This document shows, one piece after another, positions 8,801 to 18,079 of a stretch of DNA of 64,000 bases (position 1 is the stretch's first letter; the number at the start of each line of letters is the position of its first letter). Source of the DNA: JAJRZX01 sp964472295 (GTDB lineage: Bacteria > Desulfobacterota > GWC2-55-46 > JADFVP01); assembly GCA_964472295.1 (NCBI GenBank), contig CAYYJQ010000003.1, positions 21,224-85,223 of the forward strand, read 5' to 3'. Made by a program: the position numbers and the translations under genes. The notes beneath the pieces were generated by a model that ran no database searches, had not been told where the DNA came from, and saw only the letters and a list, made by a program, of their open reading frames with translations.

Positions 8801-9829
8801 TTAACTGGGCCGCCGGACCTTTGAGTCCAGATTGCAGATAAGGCCCTCGAGCTCGCTTAACTGCCGCCTTGTGCCCACGACAACGAGTTTGTCTCCCTCT
8901 GCTATGATGAGGTCGCGGGGCGGGCTTGGTATTATGCCTTCGCGGTCCTTTTTAAGTATGGCGAGTATGTTGGCCCCTTCCTCGCATAGAGTCCTTGCCT
9001 CGCCCATGGTAATGCCCACAAAGGACGAATCCGCCCTTATGAGTACCTCTTCGAGGACGAGCTCAATGTCGCGCGCGTGCATTACCACGTCGAGAAAGTC
9101 AACGACAGCGGGACGAAGAAGAAGGCTCGCGAGCCGTTTTCCGCCTATGCTGTATGGAGAAAGGACACGGTCGGCCCCGGCCTTCAGGAGTTTGAACTCC
9201 GTCTTCTCGATATTCGAGCGGGCCACGATGAAGATGTCTCTCTTCAAGTTCCGGGCAGATAGCGAGACGTAGACGTTATCTGCGTCCGAGTCCGTAGCCG
9301 TCACAAGCCCCCTGGCCCGCAGGATGCCCGCGCTCTTGAGCACCTCGTCGTCTGTGGCGTCTCCTTCCACATAAAGGTAGCCAGCGGCGGCGCAGGCCGA
9401 GATCCCCTCGGCCTTTGTATCCACAACAACAAAGGGTACGTTCTCCCTTGATAACTCCATGGCCACCTGAGCGCCCACCCTTCCAAAACCGCAGATAATA
9501 TAATGCCCGTTAAGGGCGTCTATCTTCTTCTTCATCCTCCTCCTCCCCAGGACGCCTTCGAGCTGCCCTGAAACCACGTACTCCGAGAGTGTTGTAAAGA
9601 TATAAAAGAATGTGCCAACGCCAAGGACTATAAGAATTGTTACAAGGACCCTGCCATGAGGTGTGAGCGGGCGCACCTCGTTAAAGCCCACGGTGGATAT
9701 GGTGATAAAGGTCATATAGAGGGCGTCAAAAAAACCCCAACCCTCTACGGCCATTAGCCCCACAACTCCAAGGACAATTACGCAGACAAGAAGCAGTCCT
9801 ATCTTCCAGAAGTGTTTCAGCCAGTGCAT
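8801..9829 (-). CDS. Two-TM potassium channel with RCK domain (MthK-like)
   Basis: 342 residues. The N-terminus holds TM1 (about 9-28), a pore helix and filter TVGFN (46-50), and TM2 (about 60-80). The cytoplasmic part has a canonical TrkA-N Rossmann domain with GFGRVG at 114-119 and the acidic strand end VVVDTK, followed by a TrkA-C domain from about residue 240. The filter departs from TVGYGD (Phe for Tyr, Asn for Gly), a variation seen in some prokaryotic RCK channels, so K+ selectivity is likely but not certain. Probably first gene of a two-gene operon with the antiporter. Confidence 0.87.
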   Translation of the reverse strand: MHWLKHFWKIGLLLVCVIVLGVVGLMAVEGWGFFDALYMTFITISTVGFNEVRPLTPHGRVLVTILIVLGVGTFFYIFTTLSEYVVSGQLEGVLGRRRMKKKIDALNGHYIICGFGRVGAQVAMELSRENVPFVVVDTKAEGISACAAAGYLYVEGDATDDEVLKSAGILRARGLVTATDSDADNVYVSLSARNLKRDIFIVARSNIEKTEFKLLKAGADRVLSPYSIGGKRLASLLLRPAVVDFLDVVMHARDIELVLEEVLIRADSSFVGITMGEARTLCEEGANILAILKKDREGIIPSPPRDLIIAEGDKLVVVGTRRQLSELEGLICNLDSKVRRPS

Positions 9830-9958
9830 GAAACGTCAGACCTCCCCTTCCAACCCCTCACAAGAGTTTTACCACAAAAAAGGCCCTTAAAAAAGGACGG
9901 TCTCGGCAAGAAGGGCTACCTGAACCCAAAGCCCGCGGCGGCAATGGCGCCCAACTGT

Positions 9959-9987
9959 TTGACATTGCATAGAATCAGGGATATAAA
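9959..9987 (+). promoter_or_regulatory. Strong sigma-70 promoter for the fused MFS/spermidine synthase gene
   Basis: Consensus TTGACA (9959-9964), a 17-base spacer and TATAAA (9982-9987). The predicted leader is about 70 bases. Confidence 0.7.
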
Positions 9988-10066
9988 AGAGTCTGCCATT
10001 GACTGACTCTCTGGCAAGCGCTCCCCTTCATGGGGATAATATTTATTCACTGAACAAAAGACCTTC

Positions 10067-12724
10067 ATGCCAGACCTTTACGCGCCGCCATCAGAGGAGA
10101 GGCGCTCAAACATACTTATCCTCTTCTGCTTCTTTCTAACGGGCCTCACGGGCCTTGTCTATGAACTGGTCTGGATACGGCTCCTCATCCTTGCCTTCGG
10201 GTCCACGCAGTTTGCCATCACAACAGTTCTCGTAACCTTCATGTCGGGCCTTGCCCTCGGAAGCCTCGTCTTTGGACGTCTCATGGACAGGGTCTCCATG
10301 CCTCTCAAGGTATACGCAGGTATCGAGGTGGTCCTTGGCCTTTACTGCATTATCTCCCCGGCGGTCTTTGTCTCTGTCCGTTACCTCTACGGGGCCCTTG
10401 AGGGCGGCGCGGCGGCAACGCATTACGCGGGCTTTGAGTGGGCGCAGTTTTTCCTCTCTTTCTCGGCGCTCATCATACCTACTACGCTCCTTGGAGGAAC
10501 CCTTCCCGCGCTGGTAAAGTACCTTGCCTCGAGCTCCGGGCGCGTGGGGTTTCATACGGCGGTACCCTACGCAGTAAACACCATAGGGGCTGTTGCCGGG
10601 TGCCTGGCAACGGGCTTTTTTCTACTCTATTTCCTCGGCCTTACGACCACGCTATATACCGCAGGCTCCCTCGACCTTGTTGTTGGGGCTTCCATATTTC
10701 TTATCTATTGCCGAAGAGGCGCAGGTGTCTCAGTGAGCCCCAAGACCACAGAGGCTCTCCCATCTGCGGCCCGGGCCAGAGGTACAACAGAGAGAGGCCC
10801 TGACTATACCCATGGCCAGAGGACCAAGACAGTGGGACTTATCATTATTGGCGCCTTTTTTGTATCAGGTTTTTGCGCCCTCTCCTACGAGGTCCTCTGG
10901 ACAAGGATCTTCTCCCTCGTAATCGGCTCTTCTGTATACGCCTTTACCATCATGCTCGCAACCTTTCTTGCGGGAATAGGCGCGGGGAGCATACTCTTTG
11001 CCCCCTATGTGGACAGGCTCAGAAGACCGCTTGTCTGGTTCGGCGCCCTTGAGGCCCTCATAGGGTTTGCCGGGCTCTTTTCCATATTCATATACAGAGA
11101 ACTGCCCTTCATATTCTACAACCTCAAGTCAGCCTTTGCCGGACGCTTCGCCCTCTTTCAGATTATACAGTTCGGGCTCTGCGCCACCATCATCCTCATA
11201 CCCACCCTTGCCATGGGCGCCATATTCCCCCTTGTGGGAAGGATATACACCAGGGGAATCTCAACAGTGGGGAAAAACATCGGAGACCTATATTTTTCCA
11301 ATACCGCGGGCTCCATCTTTGGCTCCTTTATCGCCGGGTTCTTGCTCATACCGCTCCTCGGGGTGCAACGCGGCGTTATAATAACAGCGGCCCTTAATAT
11401 ACTCATCGCCATCCTCATACTCAACCTTACGGCCTTGAAGACAACGCTCCGAGGGGCCCTCACCATTGCCATGGTTTTTGTCTTCTCCGCCACGGCCCTC
11501 AACCTTCCGCCCTGGGAGAGGATGGTCATGACCACGGGACTTTATGTAAACCCCCTTGAGAAAAAGGAAGTAGAGTCACTGCAGGAGGGGACTGCAAAGG
11601 ACCGCCTCGTCTATTACAAAGAAGGCGTCAATGCCGTTATTACAGTGCGTGAACGCTCGGAGGACGGCCATACCATAAGGACCTATCAGGCCAATGGCAA
11701 GCAGGAGGCCGCGGTGGTAGACGGCAAGGGCGCCAATGCCTGGGCAACCCTTGGACATGTACCCATGATGCTCAAGAGTGGAAAGACAGAGAACGCCCTG
11801 CTTGTTGGGCTCGGAGCGGGTATTACCCTTGGGGCCATGGAGTACTACCCCTTCCGCTCAGTTGACGTGGTGGAGATAGAGCCCTCTGTTATCGGGGCCG
11901 CGAGGTTTTTCAGTAGATCCAACAACAACGCCCTTGACGACCCGAGGGTAAGGATGCATATAGCGGACGGCAGGAGCTTTCTCTTTTCCACGAAGAAAAA
12001 ATACGACGTAATCATCTCGGCTGTCTCAGACCCCTGGATTACTGGCGTGGCCAACCTCTTTACCTTCGAGTATTTCTCCGCCCTCCGGGATAAACTCAAC
12101 GACAACGGAGTCGTGGCCGTCTGGTTCAATAACTACAGGACCACACCCGAGGAGATGAAGATAGGCCTCAATACCTTTGCGGCAGTCTTTCCCCAGGTAA
12201 GCATCTGGTTCCACTATACCGATGTCTTCGACCTCGTGGTGGTGGGCACAAAGGGGGCTCAGCCCCTTGACATCGCCGAACTCCGCGCCCGCCTTGCGGC
12301 ACCCTCCATAAGAGAGGGACTCTCATCCATAGGCGTACAAAGCCCCGTTGACTTTTTTGACCTCTTCCTTATGGGTAACAACGACCTCAGGAGATATACG
12401 GGCAGAACTCCTCTCAATACTGACGAGCGGCCGCTTATAGAGTTTACCCTGCCGCGCCATCTCTACAGAAGTTTCTCTGGCCGAAAAAACATAGAAGAGA
12501 TGCTCACCAATGTAAGGGCTATTACCCCTCCACTGCGGATTCCACCTGGAGGCGAAGAGGCCTTTTACATGGCCCTTGGAAGATCATACAATGAGTTCAA
12601 CTTCAGGCTGAAGGAGGCCTACCGGGCTTTTGAGAAGGTCCTTGAGATAAACCCCCGTAATACCGAGGCCGCAGGCCTTGCCGAGGGCCTTGAAAGAGAG
12701 CTGGCCCTGCGGCCTCAACGCTGA
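10067..12724 (+). CDS. Fused MFS-type transporter / spermidine synthase-like protein
   Basis: 885 residues. Residues about 15-480 form two sets of membrane segments, each beginning with the same pattern (FCFFLTGLTGLVYELVWIR and FFVSGFCALSYEVLWTRIF), so the membrane half looks internally duplicated. Residues about 500-740 are a spermine/spermidine-synthase Rossmann fold: LLVGLGAGITLGA, VDVVEIEPSVI and DGRSFLFSTKKKYDVIIS, with the usual VEIEP ribose-binding acid. The last 60 residues (AYRAFEKVLEINPRNTEAAGL) form a single TPR-like unit. The aminopropyltransferase substrate and whether the membrane part transports anything are unknown for this fusion class. Confidence 0.88.
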   Translation: MPDLYAPPSEERRSNILILFCFFLTGLTGLVYELVWIRLLILAFGSTQFAITTVLVTFMSGLALGSLVFGRLMDRVSMPLKVYAGIEVVLGLYCIISPAVFVSVRYLYGALEGGAAATHYAGFEWAQFFLSFSALIIPTTLLGGTLPALVKYLASSSGRVGFHTAVPYAVNTIGAVAGCLATGFFLLYFLGLTTTLYTAGSLDLVVGASIFLIYCRRGAGVSVSPKTTEALPSAARARGTTERGPDYTHGQRTKTVGLIIIGAFFVSGFCALSYEVLWTRIFSLVIGSSVYAFTIMLATFLAGIGAGSILFAPYVDRLRRPLVWFGALEALIGFAGLFSIFIYRELPFIFYNLKSAFAGRFALFQIIQFGLCATIILIPTLAMGAIFPLVGRIYTRGISTVGKNIGDLYFSNTAGSIFGSFIAGFLLIPLLGVQRGVIITAALNILIAILILNLTALKTTLRGALTIAMVFVFSATALNLPPWERMVMTTGLYVNPLEKKEVESLQEGTAKDRLVYYKEGVNAVITVRERSEDGHTIRTYQANGKQEAAVVDGKGANAWATLGHVPMMLKSGKTENALLVGLGAGITLGAMEYYPFRSVDVVEIEPSVIGAARFFSRSNNNALDDPRVRMHIADGRSFLFSTKKKYDVIISAVSDPWITGVANLFTFEYFSALRDKLNDNGVVAVWFNNYRTTPEEMKIGLNTFAAVFPQVSIWFHYTDVFDLVVVGTKGAQPLDIAELRARLAAPSIREGLSSIGVQSPVDFFDLFLMGNNDLRRYTGRTPLNTDERPLIEFTLPRHLYRSFSGRKNIEEMLTNVRAITPPLRIPPGGEEAFYMALGRSYNEFNFRLKEAYRAFEKVLEINPRNTEAAGLAEGLERELALRPQR

Positions 12725-12767
12725 CCCCGGGCCCTGACCCCCGCCCCTTCCCGCAACACACCCTTAC

Positions 12768-13676
12768 TCAGTCCATCTTGAAGATGGCCGTTTTTGGGTG
12801 AAAGGAATACCAGACAAACCAGTAGGAGACAAGGCCGGGCAGACGCTCGCCTGTGCCGAGCGTGGCATAGGCATCTTCAGAGTCCCTGTCAAAGTAGACC
12901 CTTATCTCAACCTTGCCAAGGGTGTCGGTAACGGGGGAGCGGGACTTTCTGAGGACGCTGAAGGGGTAGGCCTTTATGGCTCCGCCATACTCCAGACCAA
13001 GGACAAGTTCCTTTGAGGGCAGGTAGGGCGGAGGCTTTGGGCTTCGGAAGAATGAAAAGGGGCTGCTCCTGTATCCCCTGTAGGGGTCTCGTGTATAGTC
13101 CCGGGCATAGCCAGTCTTCGTTGAGAGGACCACGGTATTTGGGAAGAGTTCCTTCCACCTCTTCCATGTGGTGAGCCTCGAGGGTATGGGCTTAAGATGC
13201 GTGCCTGTCATGGGCCCGGTCACGGCCTCGCGCCTTATCTGCGACCAGAGGCTCTCTGTCTCGCGGTCGTAAAAGAGCACATTCGAGTGATAGAGCCTGC
13301 CAGAGACGCCGAAGTTATAGGTCCTCTCTCCTATCTTCCGGCCATAGACCTGGCCGGTCCCGGAGAGTGGTCACCACGTGGCAAGTATGGGCAGGCCCGC
13401 TATGCTGTCGTTTACGGCCTCGTGCCAGTTGAGTATCTTTACGGGGTATGCCTTTGCGCCGCCCTTTACGGCTACGCCAAGGACCCTGTCGCTATCCTTC
13501 ATGAAAGAGGCCTCAGAGGCCCTCACAAAGACCGGCGCGGTAATGGCGGGTATGCCGTCCTTTGGCGGTCCTCCGGAGCGTATCTCCGAGAGGGGCACGG
13601 AGTGCCTTGAGAGATCAAAGCCCGCGCACAGGAGAAGTATTGTTATTAAGGCAAAACCCTTGAGTAATCTCGCCAT
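12768..13676 (-). CDS. DUF3179 protein, predicted selenoprotein with Sec102 read from TGA
   Basis: The frame from ATG 13676 reads 101 codons, meets TGA at 13373-13371, and continues in the same frame to 12768 (302 residues in all). Sequence on both sides of the TGA belongs to one DUF3179 protein: NWHEAVNDSIAGLPILATW, then the TGA, then PLSGTGQVYGRKIGERTYNF and later LFYDRETESLWSQ. DUF3179 proteins carry a T-x-C-P-L-x-G-T motif, and the TGA falls exactly on that Cys. A SECIS-like hairpin starts four bases after the TGA. There is no frameshift or other decay. Residues 1-19 form a signal peptide, so the product is exported. DUF3179 function is unknown; a redox role would fit. No selA, selB, selC or selD lies in the window. 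Confidence 0.85.
13326..13373 (-). promoter_or_regulatory. Bacterial SECIS element for UGA recoding in the DUF3179 gene
   Basis: Directly after the TGA (13373-13371) the minus strand forms a two-part stem. The lower arms are CTCTCC (13367-13362) and GGAGAG (13331-13326). The upper arms are CCGGCCA and TGGCCGG, around an apical loop GGTCTA. The apex CAGGTCT matches the GGUCU loop of the E. coli fdhF SECIS, which SelB binds. The hairpin sits within the coding region, as bacterial SECIS elements do. Confidence 0.85.
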
Positions 13677-13787
13677 CTTAAATCCCCCGCGCCTTAAGAA
13701 AAGGATAAATTAATGAAAATCCATGGAACCATCATGGGAATTTCAGAAAACTTCCACCCCCCAACGGGAGTTGAAAGGCCACATATT

Positions 13788-13816
13788 AACTATGCCCTGT
13801 CATGGAGACTTGTCAA
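13788..13816 (-). promoter_or_regulatory. Possible promoter for the DUF3179 gene
   Basis: The minus strand has a consensus TTGACA (13816-13811) with only a weak -10 (ATAGTT or TAGTTA) 17-18 bases on. Confidence 0.35.
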
Positions 13817-13889
13817 GAGGGGGGGATATGGGGGAGGTGGAAAGGTGAGTAAAAAAGCAAGAGCAGTCCAACCAGGGACAGAGGCCCCT

Positions 13890-14651
13890 TCAGTTCGAGG
13901 TGCCGGGTTGAATGCCCTGGTGCGATGGCGTAAAGAGGTCTACCGAGTCCAGCTCGGCCCTGGCGTCCACCGCGATAACACCCTCTTCGTATACAATAAG
14001 GGGGTTTATCTCAAGGGCCTTGAGGCCGTCCGTTGCCTCAACCACCTTGGAGATGGTGACAAGAGTCCTGGCAACGGTCTCTATGTCGAGCCTCGGGGAG
14101 CCTCGGAAACCCTCGAGGAGAGGAAAGCCCTTTACCTCGCGCATCATCTTCAGGGCAGACTCCACGTCCATTGGCGCGAGCCCGAAACTTACGTCCTTCA
14201 TGAGTTCCACGGCCACCCCGCCTGTGCCGAACATGGCCGTCACGCCGAACTGCTGGTCTTTCACTGCCCCAACTATTACTTCCACTCCCTCTGGCACCAT
14301 CTCTTCTATTATAAAGCCCTCTATCATGGCCATGGGCATCTCATCGGCCACGCGAAGGATTATCTCCGACCAGGCATCCTCTATCTCCTGGGGCCCTGTA
14401 AGCCCGGTCCTTACACCGCCAACATCGCTCTTGTGCACCACGCTTGGGGAGATGAGTTTCAGGACAAGGGGGTAGCCTATCTTCTCGCCCTCCTCTATGG
14501 CAACGCTCACGTCTTTTACAACCTCGAACCTCGGCACAGGTATGCCCACAAGGCGGAGTATTTCCTTGGCCGCCGGCTCCACAAGGTTCTCCCTCTCAAG
14601 GCTGAGAGACTCTTTTACAAGTCGTTCTATGGCGTTTATATCCATCTTCAA
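13890..14651 (-). CDS. Acyl-CoA synthetase (ADP-forming) beta subunit, ATP-grasp
   Basis: 253 residues, the size of stand-alone beta subunits of ADP-forming acetyl/acyl-CoA synthetases. The ATP-grasp fold is visible from YPLVLKLISPSVVHKSDVGGVRTGL through IEEMVPEGVEVIVGAVKDQQFG to LKALEINPLIVYEEGVIAVDARAEL. The E-x-N-P element and the HKSD phosphohistidine-transfer segment are intact. Its ATG overlaps the alpha-subunit stop by four bases, so the two are translationally coupled. The pair converts acyl-CoA, ADP and phosphate to acid, CoA and ATP, or the reverse. Confidence 0.9.
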   Translation of the reverse strand: MKMDINAIERLVKESLSLERENLVEPAAKEILRLVGIPVPRFEVVKDVSVAIEEGEKIGYPLVLKLISPSVVHKSDVGGVRTGLTGPQEIEDAWSEIILRVADEMPMAMIEGFIIEEMVPEGVEVIVGAVKDQQFGVTAMFGTGGVAVELMKDVSFGLAPMDVESALKMMREVKGFPLLEGFRGSPRLDIETVARTLVTISKVVEATDGLKALEINPLIVYEEGVIAVDARAELDSVDLFTPSHQGIQPGTSN

Positions 14652-16012
14652 TCCTCTCCCGCCCCATTTCTTGCCGAGATAAAAGAGGCGGCAAGGGCCG
14701 CGTCCTCTGGAGTAAGAAAGACGGGAAGGCCGCTTAAGCGAAAGAGTTCAGTCTTCTGCCTTGTGAACTTTCCGCCAGGGGTGCAGATAATAACGGGCTT
14801 GCCAATCTCTTTTTTTATTTTACCTACCATCTTCGCGAGATTATCCGTGAGTCCGGGCGGTCCCCAGAGAGCCGCCACAATAGCCATGTCATAGTTATCC
14901 CCATCGAGTGTCTTTCTGAGGGCCTCGCCAAAATGGCTGTCTGTTACGCTTCCCGTAAGGTCCATGGGGTTTGCAATGGAACAGACGGGGGGCAAGAGGC
15001 CGCCAAGATCCCCTGCAACGTCATCAGGGAGGGGCGGCACGGCAAGGCCGAGGTCCGCGCACTCATCTGCTATGGAGACACCCATGCCCCCTCCGTCGGT
15101 TATTATCATTACACGCTTGCCTTCGGCGGGCTCCACGTCAGCCAGGACCTTGCAGGCCACGAGAAAGTCTTCATAGCCCCGAAGCTCTATAACGCCGGCC
15201 TTTCTAAAGGCCGCGCTGTAGACCTCGTATCTACCGGCAAGGGCCCCTGTGTGCGACCGGGCCGCCGCCGCGGCGGCTTCGGTATGGCCCACCTTGAGGG
15301 CCGCAACCGGCTTTTTCAAAGAACACCGCGAGGCCGCCTCAACAAACCTCCTGCCCTCCTCCACGGACTCAAGATACATTACAACAGCCCCTGTGGCGTC
15401 ATCTTCGGAAAAGAACTCGAGAAGGTCGCACTCATTCACATCCACCTTGTTCCCGTAACTTACGACGCGCGCCACGCCAATGCCCCCGGCGGCGAGCTCG
15501 TCCATAACAGTCACGGCAAAGGAACCGCTCTGCGAGAGTATTGAGAGCCCCCCCTCACGTGGGCGCTCCATCCTGTCTGAAGGGATAAAAAAGGTATCAA
15601 GCCCAGTAACGGCATCATAGATACCGAGACAATTTGGGCCTATAATCCGTATGCCTCCGCTCCTCGCACTCTCTCTCAGTTCCTCCTCGAGGGCCGCGCC
15701 GACCTCTCCCGCCTCGGCGAACCCTCCGCTCACCACCACGGCGCCGCCTATGAGGCCCGAGGCCTCTCTTACAAGGCCAGGGACATGTTCAGCCCCAAGG
15801 GCAAAGACCGCAAGGTCAACGGGCTCTTTTATATCTCCGAGCGAGGGGTAGCACCTCGTGCCATCGAGCTCGGAATGCGCCGGGTTCACGGGATAAAAGG
15901 CGCCGTGAAAACCGCCCTTCAGTCTCTGAAAGATTATGCTTGAGAGCTTCTCCGGCTTGAGGGAGGCGCCCACAAGGGCGACGCTCCGGGGGTTGAAAAA
16001 GCAATCCAGCAC
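14648..16012 (-). CDS. Acyl-CoA synthetase (ADP-forming) alpha subunit
   Basis: 454 residues starting at GTG. A CoA-binding Rossmann domain opens the protein (SVALVGASLKPEKLSS) and two succinyl-CoA-ligase-like flavodoxin domains follow. The catalytic histidine is His254 in SHTGALAG, the residue phosphorylated during the reaction. With the separate beta subunit it makes a complete two-subunit enzyme used for substrate-level ATP formation from acetyl- or branched acyl-CoA. The substrate cannot be told from sequence. Confidence 0.9.
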   Translation of the reverse strand: MLDCFFNPRSVALVGASLKPEKLSSIIFQRLKGGFHGAFYPVNPAHSELDGTRCYPSLGDIKEPVDLAVFALGAEHVPGLVREASGLIGGAVVVSGGFAEAGEVGAALEEELRESARSGGIRIIGPNCLGIYDAVTGLDTFFIPSDRMERPREGGLSILSQSGSFAVTVMDELAAGGIGVARVVSYGNKVDVNECDLLEFFSEDDATGAVVMYLESVEEGRRFVEAASRCSLKKPVAALKVGHTEAAAAAARSHTGALAGRYEVYSAAFRKAGVIELRGYEDFLVACKVLADVEPAEGKRVMIITDGGGMGVSIADECADLGLAVPPLPDDVAGDLGGLLPPVCSIANPMDLTGSVTDSHFGEALRKTLDGDNYDMAIVAALWGPPGLTDNLAKMVGKIKKEIGKPVIICTPGGKFTRQKTELFRLSGLPVFLTPEDAALAASFISARNGAGED

Positions 16013-16073
16013 TTTGTTATCCAGTTATATTTAGAAGCGCGCGAAAAAATAAGACCCGCGGCCCCTGAAGGGC

Positions 16074-16277
16074 TCAGTCCAGCCGGAAGGCCGCCTTGAG
16101 TATGACCTGGTACTCCTTCACCTTGCCGTCCACTATCTTGCCGTGCTGCTCCGAGACCTCGAACCAGGCAAGGCCGTGAATGGTCTTCGAGGCCCGTTCA
16201 ATGGCGCTTGAGACGGCGTCCTCGAAACTCGTCTCAGATATGCCCACAAGTTCTATCCTCTTAAAGGCCTTGTCCAT
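16074..16277 (-). CDS. Dodecin family flavin-binding protein
   Basis: 67 residues, exactly dodecin size, with the family pattern KRIELVGISETSFEDAV..AI..A and the flavin-stacking tryptophan in GLAWFEVSEQHGKI, ending in EYQVILKAAFRLD. Dodecins form hollow dodecamers that store or quench free flavins. It lies about 60 bases downstream of the acyl-CoA synthetase genes but upstream of them in transcription order, so it could be the first gene of that unit. Confidence 0.93.
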   Translation of the reverse strand: MDKAFKRIELVGISETSFEDAVSSAIERASKTIHGLAWFEVSEQHGKIVDGKVKEYQVILKAAFRLD

Positions 16278-16427
16278 CTTTACACCTCCATGTGAGAAGG
16301 GCTTACCTGCCCCGAGTCCTTAACCGCCACATCGCCAGATGTGACTGGTCTTGCTTTTTTAATACCCCGTCCCCTGACCCGCTCTGCCCCTCCCTTACAC
16401 CTCCATGCGCACTACTTGCCTGCCCTA

Positions 16428-16904
16428 TCAGGGCAGAAGGTCCATTGATGTAAAATATACAAGAAAGACGCCGAGGACGAATACAAGGAGATTGAGCGAC
16501 GCGCTAAGTGCGTGTATCTTCTTGAAACTCCTCTGAAGGCCGTCCTTTTCAGGACCCGTGCTCGAAAGACGCAGTCTGGCCTTCACGGCCCTGGCCTTGG
16601 AACCCACGGAGAGCCCCGAATAAAAGGTGATTACTGTCATGACAAAGAGGAGTATGAGGCGCTTCTTGGGATAGACACCGCTCTGATAGGAGAGGTAAAG
16701 GAGGCTACAAAGGCATACAATGCTTCCGATATACCCAAGAGCCCAGTACCTTGGGAAGATCCTTCCCACTACGTCGCCGGCCTGTTCTCTCTGGAGGGTC
16801 TTGAAGATGGCAGGGGCCGCGAAAAAGGTAAAGAAGATTAGAGAGCCCTGCCAGAAAACCAGACTGAAGAGGTGAAGGAACCTTGCTATATTGATGGCTG
16901 TCAC
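16428..16904 (-). CDS. DUF4149 (TMEM205-like) membrane protein
   Basis: 158 residues with four membrane segments: FLHLFSLVFWQGSLIFFTFF, YWALGYIGSIVCLCSLLYLS, LILLFVMTVITFYSGLSVG and ALSASLNLLVFVLGVFLVYF. The N-terminal FWQGSLIFFTFFAAPAIF and central FPRYW fit the DUF4149 family. No enzymatic motif is present. A well-formed promoter lies just upstream, so it is transcribed on its own or into dodecin. Confidence 0.8.
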   Translation of the reverse strand: MTAINIARFLHLFSLVFWQGSLIFFTFFAAPAIFKTLQREQAGDVVGRIFPRYWALGYIGSIVCLCSLLYLSYQSGVYPKKRLILLFVMTVITFYSGLSVGSKARAVKARLRLSSTGPEKDGLQRSFKKIHALSASLNLLVFVLGVFLVYFTSMDLLP

Positions 16905-16944
16905 GGTGGGGTCTCCTGCCTTTGGGACATCAAGATACAGGGAC

Positions 16945-16973
16945 TATATACAACAGAAAGGGCATTTTTTCAA
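16945..16973 (-). promoter_or_regulatory. Promoter for the DUF4149 gene
   Basis: Minus strand TTGAAA, a 17-base spacer and TATATA, about 35 bases upstream of the ATG at 16904. Confidence 0.65.
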
Positions 16974-17095
16974 TAAAAATATGCCTTTTCAGCGAAGAGG
17001 CCCCTATTTTTAATAAACCATTGGGGCTGGCACATGCTTTTTTAGAGATTAAGGGCAGGACTCCAAGGCATGAAGGGAACCCCTCTAACATGGGC

Positions 17096-18076
17096 TCAAT
17101 AGAGGAGCCGGGAGAGAAAAAAATAAAGGAGAATGGAGCCGGGAATGGATATGAATGCCACGGCATAGAGTATCCTCACGGCCCCTTTCAGCGTAGAGGG
17201 GCCATGTTCCGCCGTGCCGTCACCTATAAAAGGCCGTCTTTCCACCACACCATTGTAGCTCGCCGTGCCGCCAAACCTCACACCCATGGCCCCGGCCACG
17301 GCGGCCTCGGGGAGCCCGGCGTTGGGACTCGGATGATTACCTTTGTCGCGCTCTATTATTCGACTTGCCCCCTGCCAGTCATAGCCGAGGATAAAGGCCG
17401 CCCCTACCATGAAAAAGGCCGTAAGGCGCGCGGGGATAAAGTTGGCGAAGTCATCAAGGCGCGCGGGAAACCAGCCAAAGTCCCTGTACCGCTCGTTCCT
17501 GTACCCGACCATGGAGTCAAGGGTATTTACGGCCTTGTAGGCGAGCATGAGGGCAGGCCCGCCCAGGGCAAGATAAAAGAGCGGGGCCACCACGCCGTCA
17601 GAGGTGTTCTCGGCAACGGTCTCAGAGGCGGCCCTGTAGACCTCCTCTTCAGAAAGTTCAGCCGTGTCCCTGCCCACTATGCCGGAGAGCCTTGTCCTTG
17701 CCGCCTCAATATCGCCGCGCCCAAGGGCCCGAAGCACAAAAGCGGCCTCCGCACCAAGTGAACGGATCGATAGAGAGGCCCAGACCATGTATATGTAGAG
17801 TAGATAATAGAGGCCATCCCAGATATGGCGCGCGGTCCCAAGGACAAGGAGCGAGATGACGTAGACACCAAGGGTTATGACAAGGGCAAGGACAATTCCA
17901 AGGGCCCTCAGTTCCGTGCCGCTTGCGTCCCTGCCCCCACCCCTCAGGACCCCCTCCACATACCCTATGGCCCGTCCTATCCACCTTACGGGGTGGGGAA
18001 GAGAGGCCGGGTCGCCCATGACAAGGTCAAGGCCGAAGGCGAGAAAGAGGAGGACGGAAAAGGAGAGTAGTTCCAT
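17096..18076 (-). CDS. cbiB: Adenosylcobinamide-phosphate synthase CbiB
   Basis: 326 residues with the family opening (AFGLDLVMGDPASLPHPVRWIGRAIGYVE) and the conserved cytoplasmic loops SETVAENTSDGVVAPLFYLALGG, YKAVNTLDSMVGYRN and NHPSPNAGLPEAAVAGAMGVRFGG. CbiB (CobD in the aerobic naming) is an integral membrane enzyme that joins adenosylcobyric acid to aminopropanol or its phosphate. It is three bases from cobQ, which makes the preceding intermediate. The CobD-type L-threonine-phosphate decarboxylase that makes its other substrate is at 39.4-40.5 kb. Confidence 0.95.
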   Translation of the reverse strand: MELLSFSVLLFLAFGLDLVMGDPASLPHPVRWIGRAIGYVEGVLRGGGRDASGTELRALGIVLALVITLGVYVISLLVLGTARHIWDGLYYLLYIYMVWASLSIRSLGAEAAFVLRALGRGDIEAARTRLSGIVGRDTAELSEEEVYRAASETVAENTSDGVVAPLFYLALGGPALMLAYKAVNTLDSMVGYRNERYRDFGWFPARLDDFANFIPARLTAFFMVGAAFILGYDWQGASRIIERDKGNHPSPNAGLPEAAVAGAMGVRFGGTASYNGVVERRPFIGDGTAEHGPSTLKGAVRILYAVAFISIPGSILLYFFLSRLLY

Positions 18077-18079
18077 GAC

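Noticed and set aside
12768..13676. Reading the DUF3179 locus as a pseudogene split by a nonsense mutation
   Set aside because: The stop is TGA exactly at the motif cysteine, there is no other damage, and a SECIS hairpin with the right loop and distance follows.
13713..14894. 393-codon open frame on the plus strand
   Set aside because: It lies antisense to the acyl-CoA synthetase beta subunit, resembles no protein, and only reflects the codon bias of the real gene.
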